A stretch of DNA of 39,996 bases from Curtobacterium aurantiacum (GTDB lineage Bacteria; Actinomycetota; Actinomycetes; Actinomycetales; Microbacteriaceae): positions 1-39,996 of the forward strand of contig NZ_JAHEWN010000025.1 of the NCBI RefSeq assembly GCF_018598555.1, written 5' to 3'. Position numbers and translations under genes: made by a program. Of the stretch, positions 17,310-23,766 are shown one piece after another. Under the pieces are notes generated by a model. The model did no database searches and was not told the origin of the DNA. It saw nothing but the letters and a program-made list of their open reading frames with translations. Position 1 is the first letter of the stretch. Each line of letters starts with the position of its first letter.

Positions 17310-20128
17310 TTCTTCTTGGCCGCCGTCCGACGTGCCGGGGTCTTCTTCTTGACCGGCCCCTTGGCACGCTTGTCCGCGATGAGCTGGACGGCACGAGCGT
17401 GGTCGACCGCCTCGACGTCCTCGCCCTTCGGGATGGTCGCGTTCGTCTCGCCGTCGGTGACGTACGGGCCGAACCGGCCGTCCTTCATCTTGATCGGCTT
17501 GCCGGACACCGGATCGGCTTCGAACTCCTTGAGCGCGGCGCTCGCGGTGCGGTTGCCGCCGTACTTCGGCTGGGCGAACAGTTCGAGGGCACCGGGCAGG
17601 TCGATGTCGAAGATCGCGTCCTCGCCGGGCAGTGTCCGGGTGTCCGTCCCCTTCTTCAGATAGGGGCCGTACCGCCCGTTCTGCGCCGTGATGTCGTTCC
17701 CGGTCTCCGGGTCCTGACCGACGACGCGGGGCAGGTCGAGGAGCTTCAGCGCGGTCTCGAGGTCGACGGTCTGCGGGTCCATCGACTTGAAGAGCGAGGC
17801 GGTACGTTCCTTCGGCGCCGCGGCCTTCTTCGTCGTCTTCTTCGCGGGTGCCTTCTTCGCCGGGGCCTTCTTGCCCGTCGCGGTCTGGGCAGTCGCCTCG
17901 GCCGCGGGGGCCTCGGTCACCGCTGCCTCGGCAGCCGCAGCGGGTGCCTCGACGACCTCGCCGGTCTTCGGGTCCACCGTGGGCTCCGGCTCCGGGGTGC
18001 GCTCGGTGACGTAGGGGCCGAAACGGCCGTCCTTCGCCAGGACCTCTTTCCCGGTCTCCGGGTTGATCCCGACGACACGGTCGCCGATCACGGGGGCGTC
18101 GACGAGTTCCTTGGCCTTCTCGACGGTCAGTTCGTCGGGAGCGAGGTCCTCCGGCACGTTGACCCGGCGCGGCTTCTCGGGGTCGTCGCTCGGTACCTCG
18201 ATGTAGGGGCCGTACCGACCGATCCGGAGGGTGAGCCCCGGAGCGAGTTCGACCGAGTTGATCTCGCGGGCGTCGATCTCACCGAGGTTGTCGATGACGG
18301 TCCGCAGGCCGCGCTGGTCGTCGTCGCCGCCACCGAAGTAGAAACCCTTGAGCCAGTCCACCCGGTCGGCGTCGCCGCGCGCGATGCGGTCGAGGTCTTC
18401 TTCCATCTCGGCCGTGAAGTCGTACTCCACGAGCTCGCCGAAGTACTCCTCGAGCAGACGCACCACGCTGAAGGCGATCCAGTTCGGCACGAGTTGCGTG
18501 CCACGGAGCGAGACGTACCCGCGGTCGATGATCGTCGGGCTGATCGTGGGGTAGGTGGACGGACGTCCGATCCCCAGCTCTTCGAGCGTCTTGATCAGGC
18601 TCGCCTCGGTGAAGCGCGGCGGCGGGCTGGTGTCGTGCCCCTTCGCTTCGACGTCGGTGACCGCGAGGTGCTCGCCCGCGGACACGTTCGGCAGGGCGAC
18701 GTCCTGGCCGGCCCGCTCGGAGGACTCGTGGCGGTCCTCGTCGCGACCTTCTTCGTAGGCGCTGAGGAAGCCGCGGAACGTGATGACCGTGCCGGACGCG
18801 GTGAACTCGGCGTCGGTGCCGTTCGCGGTCGAGGCGATGCCCTCGACCGACTCGGTGGAGGAGATACCGAGCACGATCGACGCGGTCGAACCCTTGGCGT
18901 CCGCCATCTGGGACGCGATGGTGCGCTTCCAGATGAGGTCGTACAGGCGCCACTCGACACCGGTCAGGGTGCCCTGGAGCTGCTGCGGGGTGCGGAAGGA
19001 GTCGCCCGCGGGGCGGATCGCCTCGTGCGCTTCCTGTGCGTTCTTGCTCTTGCTCGCGTACAGCCGGGGCTTGTCGGGCACCGTTGCCGAGCCGTAGAGG
19101 TCGGCCGCCTGCTTGCGCGCCGCGTCGATGGCCTGCTTCGAGAGCGAGACGGAGTCGGTACGGATGTAGGTGATGTAGCCGTTCTCGTACAGGGTCTGCG
19201 CGGCACGGGCGGTCTGTCTCGGCGACAGACGGAGCTTGCGTGCGGCTTCCTGCTGGAGCGTCGACGTGGTGAACGGGGCTGCCGGACGCCGCGTGTACGG
19301 CTTCGAGTCGACGCTGCGGACCGTGGCGTCCCCGGCGCGCTCGAGGACGGTCGTGAGCGATGCGGCAGCCGCCTGGTCGAGACGGACGACGTCACCGCTC
19401 AGCGTGCCGCGGTCGTCGAAGTCACGCCCCGACGCGACGCGGGTGCCGTGGATCCGGGCGAGTCGCGCGGAGAAGGAGGACTCGCCGGCCTTCTCGAACC
19501 GGGCGGAGAGGTCCCAGTAGTTGGCGGACACGAACGCCAGGCGCTCGCGCTCACGGTCGACGACCAGACGGGTCGCGGCGGACTGCACGCGGCCGGCGGA
19601 CAGGCCCGGTGCGACCTTGCGCCACAGGACCGGCGAGACCTCGTACCCGTAGAGACGGTCGAGGATGCGGCGGGTCTCCTGCGCGTCGACGAGGGCGGTG
19701 TCGAGCTCACGGGTGGCTTCCTGCGCGCGCTGGATCGCCTCCTTCGTGATCTCGTGGAAGACCATCCGCTTGACGGGGACCTTCGGCTTCAGGACCTGGA
19801 GCAGGTGCCACGCGATCGCTTCACCCTCGCGGTCTTCATCTGTTGCGAGGTAGAGCTCGTCGGCGTCCTTCAGGGCGCGCTTGAGCTCGGAGACGGTCTT
19901 CTTCTTGGCGTCGGACACGACGTAGTACGGCTCGAAGCCGTTGTCGACGTCCACCGAGAACTTGCCGAGGGAGCCCTTCTTGAGCTCGGCCGGCAGGTTC
20001 TTCGGCTCGACGAGGTCGCGGATGTGTCCGACCGAGGCCTGGACTTCGTATCCGTCACCGAGGTATTGCGCGATCGTCTTCGCCTTCGCGGGGCTCTCGA
20101 CGATCACGAGCTTCTTCGTGCCTGGCAC
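17306..20128 (-). CDS. topA: DNA topoisomerase I
   Basis: A 940-residue type IA topoisomerase that relaxes negative supercoils through a single-strand break. The Toprim domain has VESPAKAKTI (Glu11) and DEDRE (97-101); the active-site tyrosine is Tyr321 in GYITYIRTDS. The C-terminus has actinobacterial topo-C repeats marked by GRFGPYV or GRYGPYI at four points, no zinc fingers, and two lysine-rich low-complexity stretches, including the extreme tail, which in mycobacteria aid processivity. GTG 20128 follows AAGGAG; the frame also opens further upstream but only VPGTKKLVIVESP is conserved. Its start lies inside the end of the TadE-like gene. Confidence 0.96.
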   Translation of the reverse strand: MPGTKKLVIVESPAKAKTIAQYLGDGYEVQASVGHIRDLVEPKNLPAELKKGSLGKFSVDVDNGFEPYYVVSDAKKKTVSELKRALKDADELYLATDEDREGEAIAWHLLQVLKPKVPVKRMVFHEITKEAIQRAQEATRELDTALVDAQETRRILDRLYGYEVSPVLWRKVAPGLSAGRVQSAATRLVVDRERERLAFVSANYWDLSARFEKAGESSFSARLARIHGTRVASGRDFDDRGTLSGDVVRLDQAAAASLTTVLERAGDATVRSVDSKPYTRRPAAPFTTSTLQQEAARKLRLSPRQTARAAQTLYENGYITYIRTDSVSLSKQAIDAARKQAADLYGSATVPDKPRLYASKSKNAQEAHEAIRPAGDSFRTPQQLQGTLTGVEWRLYDLIWKRTIASQMADAKGSTASIVLGISSTESVEGIASTANGTDAEFTASGTVITFRGFLSAYEEGRDEDRHESSERAGQDVALPNVSAGEHLAVTDVEAKGHDTSPPPRFTEASLIKTLEELGIGRPSTYPTISPTIIDRGYVSLRGTQLVPNWIAFSVVRLLEEYFGELVEYDFTAEMEEDLDRIARGDADRVDWLKGFYFGGGDDDQRGLRTVIDNLGEIDAREINSVELAPGLTLRIGRYGPYIEVPSDDPEKPRRVNVPEDLAPDELTVEKAKELVDAPVIGDRVVGINPETGKEVLAKDGRFGPYVTERTPEPEPTVDPKTGEVVEAPAAAAEAAVTEAPAAEATAQTATGKKAPAKKAPAKKTTKKAAAPKERTASLFKSMDPQTVDLETALKLLDLPRVVGQDPETGNDITAQNGRYGPYLKKGTDTRTLPGEDAIFDIDLPGALELFAQPKYGGNRTASAALKEFEADPVSGKPIKMKDGRFGPYVTDGETNATIPKGEDVEAVDHARAVQLIADKRAKGPVKKKTPARRTAAKKK

Positions 20129-20583
20129 GTGTCTCCTTGATCGATGGTGCTGATCGGCCCTGTCCACGAGCGTGTCCGGGTCGACCGGGACATCGGTGAC
20201 CGCGGGCCGACAGGCACACCATACACATAGTGTTCGGGCGGCTCGCCTGCCGGACCGGCCACCGCGAGGGCGCCGGCGGCGAACGGGCCGGTGCCCACGA
20301 CCACGCGGACCCGGGCCGTGGTGGTGACGAGTTCGCAGGCGTCGAGGGTGGCCCCGTTCGCCGTGGCGATGCGGGTGGCGACCGCGCAGGGCTCCCCCGC
20401 CACCAGCCCGGTGGCGGCCGCCGCCGTGCCCACGGCGGCCGCGTCGGCGGCACCCTGGGCGCGCAGTGCCTGCGTGCGGTGAGCGGCTGCGGCGAGCGCC
20501 GAGGTCCCGACGAGGACACCCACACCGAGGACCGCCACGAGCAGCACGGTCGCCGATCCCCGTTGGTCCCCGAGGCCCGCCAC
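20104..20583 (-). CDS. TadE-like protein (Rv3654c-type), Tad pilus locus
   Basis: A 159-residue protein with the N-terminal DQRGSATVLLVAVLGVGVLV segment, a cytoplasmic charged tip and one hydrophobic helix, then RTQALRAQGAADAAAVGTAAAA, typical of Rv3654c-type and TadE/TadG pseudopilin-like proteins. It probably joins the Tad pilus at the membrane. GTG 20583 starts 1 nt after the upstream tadE stop. Its 3' end overlaps topA by 25 nt, linking the pilus operon to the topoisomerase gene. The last about 40 residues look unconserved. Confidence 0.75.
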   Translation of the reverse strand: MAGLGDQRGSATVLLVAVLGVGVLVGTSALAAAAHRTQALRAQGAADAAAVGTAAAATGLVAGEPCAVATRIATANGATLDACELVTTTARVRVVVGTGPFAAGALAVAGPAGEPPEHYVYGVPVGPRSPMSRSTRTRSWTGPISTIDQGDTCQARRSS

Positions 20584-20584
20584 C

Positions 20585-20920
20585 TCAGCCGCCCCGACTC
20601 GCGGCGCACCCCGTCGCGTGCAACGGCACCGCCGCGAACGGACCGGTCCCGCCGCGCGTGGCGTCGACGCACACCAGGTCCTCGGTGGCACGGACGACGA
20701 CCGAGACCCCCGGGACGATCCGTTCGGCCGCGGCGCGCCCCCGGGCCTCGTCGTCGCGTCCGATCGCTCGGGCCGCGGTGGTGGCGGCGAGCTGCAGGCG
20801 GCCCTGCGTGTCGACGACGAGCACCGCCGCGACGAGCGCGGTCAGCACGAGTGCCACAACGGGGAGCGCCACCGCGAACTCGACCGTCACGGAGCCGCGT
20901 TCACAGCGAGAGCGCGCCAC
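20585..20920 (-). CDS. tadE: TadE-family pseudopilin-like protein
   Basis: A 111-residue protein with CERGSVTVEFAVALPVVALVLTALVAAVLVV: a short tip, a conserved Glu after the processing-like site, and one membrane helix, the standard TadE layout. A small outer domain (about residues 45-111) follows. It is thought to be processed by a prepilin peptidase and to assist pilus assembly. GTG 20920 overlaps the pilin stop by 20 nt. Confidence 0.85.
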   Translation of the reverse strand: MARSRCERGSVTVEFAVALPVVALVLTALVAAVLVVDTQGRLQLAATTAARAIGRDDEARGRAAAERIVPGVSVVVRATEDLVCVDATRGGTGPFAAVPLHATGCAASRGG

Positions 20921-21140
20921 GGACGAGGTCGGTCAGGATGGTCTGGACCTCGCCGGAGCGCATGACCGCGACGAGGACACCGGCGAAGGCCACGGCGGCG
21001 AGGATGACGACCGCGTACTCGGCGGTCGCCGAGCCCCGGTCGTCGCGGAGTCGGGACCGCAACCGCGCGACGGTGTGACGACGGCGACCGGGTCGGGTGG
21101 ACTGGCCGGGGCGGCGGGTGGGAGGAGACGTGGTGCTCAT
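20901..21140 (-). CDS. DUF4244 Flp-type pilin
   Basis: A 79-residue protein: an Arg-rich leader of about 35 residues, then DDRGSATAEYAVVILAAVAFAGVLVAVM, the Flp-like core with the glutamate-tyrosine pair at the start of the membrane helix, and a short tail ending RGALSL. DUF4244 proteins sit in the pilin position of actinobacterial Tad loci, so this is the probable major pilin. AAAGGA precedes ATG 21140. An 84-nt gap separates it from the tadB/C stop, the only sizeable gap in the cluster. Confidence 0.85.
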   Translation of the reverse strand: MSTTSPPTRRPGQSTRPGRRRHTVARLRSRLRDDRGSATAEYAVVILAAVAFAGVLVAVMRSGEVQTILTDLVRGALSL

Positions 21141-21224
21141 GGAGTCCGTCCTTTCTGTTCGGTGGGACCAGCCTGTCCGGGCTGCGGTCGCGGTCGCGGT
21201 GTCGCGGCGGCATCTGTGGAGAGG

Positions 21225-22058
21225 TCACCCGGCTCCGCCCACCGTGGAGGAGAGGACCCCCACCACCACGGGCACCACCCCCACGAGCACGAACGCCGGC
21301 AGGACGCAGACCCCGAGTGGCAGCACCAGTCGGACGGCCAGTCGTTCCGCCGCCACGAGCCCCTCCGCGGCCGCCTCGTCGCGGACGTCCTCGGCGGCAC
21401 GTCGGAGCAGCCCGGCGGCGGGGACACCGGCGCGTCGGGCCAGGTCGAGCACCTCACGCAGCCGGTCCAGGTCACCCGTCGGCGGAACGACACCGGCGGA
21501 GGCCTCGGCGACGGCGTGCCCCGCGGTGCTCCAGGGCCCGCCTCCGGCGACGGCCACGGCCCAGGCATCGAGGAGCACCCCGGGGACCCGTCCGTCCGGC
21601 GTCGCGGAGCGGACCAGACGCGCCGTCCACTGCCGTCCGGCGAACACGAGGGCAGCAGCCGCAGCCGTGCAGGTCCAGCCGGCGAGCGAACCGACGAGGA
21701 CCTCGACGGCGCCGGCGCCCCAGGCCGCTCCGAGGCCCAGCCCGAAGAGCGGCAGCGCGAGCACGACCCGTGCGCTCGTCCGCGGGCCGGCCAGGGCGAC
21801 CTGGATCGCCCGGTCCGAGGCGGCGGCCCGTCGGAGCGCACCGGCCAGCCCGCGGAGGGTCTCCGCGACGGGCGCCCCGGTGCGGTCCGCGACGCGGAGG
21901 ACCACGGCGATGTCGTGCTGAGCGGGCCCGCCCACCCCGGGCAGTCCGCCGACGAGCCGCCATGCTCGCGGCGGCGGGACGCCCGCCGCGACCAGCGTCG
22001 CCACCCGGTCGAGCGTCCCGGCCACCCGCGCCGGGCCGTCGGGTCCGTGTCCGCTCAC
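21225..22058 (-). CDS. Condensed TadB/TadC-type pilus membrane protein
   Basis: A 277-residue inner-membrane platform protein of the type II secretion F (GspF) class. Two GspF-like units can be made out: one from about residue 10 (LVAAGVPPPRAWRLVGG) to the helix VVLALPLFGLGLGAAWG near 120, and one from LLDAWAVAVAGGGP near 175 to VRLVLPLGVCVLPAFVLVGV near 250. Related loci usually have two genes, tadB and tadC; here one short protein appears to carry both. GTG 22058 overlaps the tadA stop by 4 nt. Confidence 0.78.
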   Translation of the reverse strand: MSGHGPDGPARVAGTLDRVATLVAAGVPPPRAWRLVGGLPGVGGPAQHDIAVVLRVADRTGAPVAETLRGLAGALRRAAASDRAIQVALAGPRTSARVVLALPLFGLGLGAAWGAGAVEVLVGSLAGWTCTAAAAALVFAGRQWTARLVRSATPDGRVPGVLLDAWAVAVAGGGPWSTAGHAVAEASAGVVPPTGDLDRLREVLDLARRAGVPAAGLLRRAAEDVRDEAAAEGLVAAERLAVRLVLPLGVCVLPAFVLVGVVPVVVGVLSSTVGGAG

Positions 22059-23143
22059 CGCAGCCCGTCCACCGGGCGCACCTCGAGCCTCCCGTCCGGG
22101 GCGACGCGCAACGTCCCCACACCACCGAGCCGCCGCTGTCCTGCTCGGCGTTCCACGTGCAGGACGAGGTCGAAGGCGCTGACGGCCTGTCTGGCGAGCG
22201 CCTCGGCCCCGAGTCCGGCGAGCGCTCCGAGCGCTTCGAGCCGGGCTGCCACGTCGGCGATGCCGTTGGCGTGCACGGTGCCCGCTCCGCCGTCGTGCCC
22301 GGTGTTCAGGGCGGACAGGAGTTCGCGGACCTCGGCGCCGCGGCACTCCCCCACCGCGATCCGGTCCGGTCGCATGCGCAACGCCTCGCGCACGAGCCGG
22401 TCGAGGCCGAGCGCGCCGACCCCCTCGGCGTTCGCCTGCCGTGCCTCGAGCGCGATGACGTGCGGATGGGCGATCCGGAGTTCGGCGACGTCCTCGACGG
22501 TCACGATCCGCTCGTCGACGGGCACGCTCCCGAGCATCGCCGCGAGCAGGGTGGTCTTGCCGCTGCCCGTCGCCCCGGTGACCAGGACGTTCCGACGTGC
22601 GGCGACGGCGTCCTCGACGACCGACCGCGGGACGAACGAGAAGGTCCCGCCGCGTTCGAGGGCGGCGAGCGTCGGTCGCTGCGCCTGCGGCAGGCGGATC
22701 GACACGGCGGTGCCGGAGACGGACACCGGGGCGAGCACGACGTGGACGCGGACGCCGTCGCCGTGCCGCACGTCTGCGCAGGGTGTGGTCTCGTCGACGT
22801 GGCGGCCACCGAGCGCGACGAGGCGGGTCGCGAGTTCCCGCGCACGCGCCTCGGTCAGGCGGGGCTGCACCGCTTCGAGTCCGGCCCCGCGGTCGACCCA
22901 GGTCCCGACGCCCCCGAGCACGAGGACGTCCGTCACGGCGGCGTCCGTCACCAGGGCGGCGAGCTCCTCGAACTCGACCACGACGGCGGGCCGGCGACGA
23001 GCCGGGGGTGCGACCCCGGGGAGGAAGGGCGGCGACGGAGCACGCGTCCGCCCCGGCGCGGAGACCGCAGGAGACGCGGACGAGGACGAGGAGGATGCTG
23101 CGGACGACGGACGGGGAAGCGGAGGAGCACGGTGCAGGGGCAT
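22055..23143 (-). CDS. tadA: Tad pilus assembly ATPase TadA (CpaF-type)
   Basis: A 362-residue secretion ATPase that powers Tad/Flp pilus assembly from the cytoplasmic face. A low-complexity Pro/Ser/Ala N-terminus (about 1-45) precedes the core: Walker A GATGSGKTT with Lys196, the Asp box VTVEDVAELRIAHP, RMRPDRIAVGECRGAE (Walker B region) and the His box TGHDGGAGTVHAN. At 362 residues it lacks the longer N-terminal part of proteobacterial CpaF. ATG 23143 lies 7 nt after a TANNNT box, suggesting a leaderless start; a longer reading upstream runs through the 6C RNA and is rejected. Confidence 0.92.
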   Translation of the reverse strand: MPLHRAPPLPRPSSAASSSSSSASPAVSAPGRTRAPSPPFLPGVAPPARRRPAVVVEFEELAALVTDAAVTDVLVLGGVGTWVDRGAGLEAVQPRLTEARARELATRLVALGGRHVDETTPCADVRHGDGVRVHVVLAPVSVSGTAVSIRLPQAQRPTLAALERGGTFSFVPRSVVEDAVAARRNVLVTGATGSGKTTLLAAMLGSVPVDERIVTVEDVAELRIAHPHVIALEARQANAEGVGALGLDRLVREALRMRPDRIAVGECRGAEVRELLSALNTGHDGGAGTVHANGIADVAARLEALGALAGLGAEALARQAVSAFDLVLHVERRAGQRRLGGVGTLRVAPDGRLEVRPVDGLR

Positions 23144-23150
23144 GCCGCCG

Positions 23151-23156
23151 ACGGTA
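23151..23156 (-). promoter_or_regulatory. Probable -10 box of the Tad operon
   Basis: TACCGT on the minus strand is 7 nt before ATG 23143 with no ribosome binding site between. A DnaA-box-like TTGTCCACA lies at 23196-23204, about 50 bp upstream. Confidence 0.35.
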
Positions 23157-23327
23157 GGGAGCGCACCACCGCGCTGATCGGACGGTCCCCACATCTGTGG
23201 ACAACGCAGGAGCGCTCGATCAACGGGCCGGTTTGTCCCCCGAAACGGAATCCCGTACCCCGGTCGATGATGCGACACCGACGCTACCCGCGTCGCCGAC
23301 CACCCCTGCTTCCGGCGGCGGGACTGG

Positions 23328-23379
23328 GCGTAGCACCTGCTACGCGGGTCCATGCGGAATGCATGCACGAGCATGGACC
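23328..23379. promoter_or_regulatory. Two palindromes upstream of the Tad operon
   Basis: GCGTAGCA-CC-TGCTACGC (23328-23345) is a perfect inverted repeat with 8-bp arms. Directly beside it GGTCCATGC (23347-23355) and GCATGGACC (23371-23379) form a 9-bp pair over a 15-nt loop. Both lie in the otherwise gene-free stretch 23157-23466 between the Tad promoter and the 6C RNA. They could be operators. I see no coding potential in this stretch. Confidence 0.4.
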
Positions 23380-23466
23380 GGTCTGTCCACGCGAACGGCG
23401 TCCCTGCGCGGATCGGGGCACACGACGAAGCCCGACGAGCCACCATCGCTCGAGCCGGACCCCGGG

Positions 23467-23565
23467 AAACAGAAGAGGCGGCACCGGTTGGGGGGAACAG
23501 GTGCCGCCTTGACATCGAGGGATTGGGGGGAATCCGATTCGATGCCGCCGGAAACGAGTCCAGCG
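23467..23565 (-). ncRNA. 6C small RNA
   Basis: On the minus strand two hairpins each expose a loop of exactly six cytosines. Hairpin 1 (23513-23544): outer stem CATCGA/TCGATG, inner GGATT/AATCC, loop CCCCCC. Hairpin 2 (23477-23508): outer stem GGCGGCACC/GGTGCCGCC, inner GTT/AAC, loop CCCCCC. A TCTTCTGTTT tail follows, so hairpin 2 is also the terminator. This is the defining structure of the actinobacterial 6C RNA (B11 in M. tuberculosis, about 93 nt), which is thought to pair through its C-rich loops with G-rich ribosome binding sites. Its place between the Tad genes and acs matches my recollection of its mycobacterial neighbourhood. Ends are estimated from promoter and terminator. Confidence 0.92.
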
Positions 23566-23571
23566 AGAACT

Positions 23572-23602
23572 ACTGTACCCCATGATCGGCCCTCCGGGGC
23601 AA
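23572..23602 (-). promoter_or_regulatory. Promoter of the 6C RNA
   Basis: On the minus strand TTGCCC (23602-23597) and TACAGT (23577-23572) are separated by 19 bp. The predicted start near 23565 gives an RNA of about 100 nt, as expected for 6C. Confidence 0.55.
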
Positions 23603-23650
23603 CCCCGGACACGACCTCCGGGCGTGCCGCACCCCGGCCCGGCCGAGGGG

Positions 23651-23656
23651 TAGTCT
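23651..23656 (+). promoter_or_regulatory. Possible -10 box of acs
   Basis: TAGTCT fits TANNNT; no -35 is evident. It would give a leader of about 100 nt containing the 23-bp tandem repeats. Confidence 0.35.
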
Positions 23657-23671
23657 CCGGGTGCACGAACG

Positions 23672-23739
23672 CACCCACGACGGATGCACGCAGGCACCCA
23701 CGACGGGTACCCACACGCACCCACGACGGATGCACCCAG
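23672..23739 (+). repeat. Three 23-bp tandem repeats in the acs leader
   Basis: The unit starts CACCCACGACGG at 23672, 23695 and 23718, an exact 23-bp period. Copies 1 and 3 continue ATGCAC; copy 2 has GTACCC. There are no spacers, so it is not a CRISPR. It ends 27 nt before the acs start codon and may hold regulator binding sites. Confidence 0.9.
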
Positions 23740-23766
23740 AGGCCGCAACGACGCGAAAGGACATCG

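Noticed and set aside
17399..20140. 913-codon open frame on the plus strand opposite topA
   Set aside because: It is the antisense shadow of topA; its translation is rich in Arg, Gly and Val with no domain pattern, as expected from high-GC third positions.
23196..23204. DnaA-box-like TTGTCCACA (minus strand)
   Set aside because: A single site with no cluster, AT-rich zone or dnaA/dnaN nearby; not evidence for an origin.
20466..23512. Two long plus-strand frames of 903 and 731 codons across the Tad cluster
   Set aside because: Low-complexity Arg/Pro/Ser translations opposite recognised Tad genes; no motifs or credible ribosome binding sites.
23509..23514. Consensus-like TTGACA on the plus strand
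   Set aside because: It lies between and inside the stems of the 6C RNA and has no matching -10 at normal spacing.
23672..23739. Three regularly spaced repeats considered as a CRISPR
   Set aside because: Copies are contiguous without spacers, only three are present, and no cas gene is nearby.
23197..23766. N-terminal extension of acs by 190 codons in the same frame
   Set aside because: It runs through the 6C RNA and tandem repeats, and has no acetyl-CoA synthetase similarity; ATG 23767 has a proper ribosome binding site.
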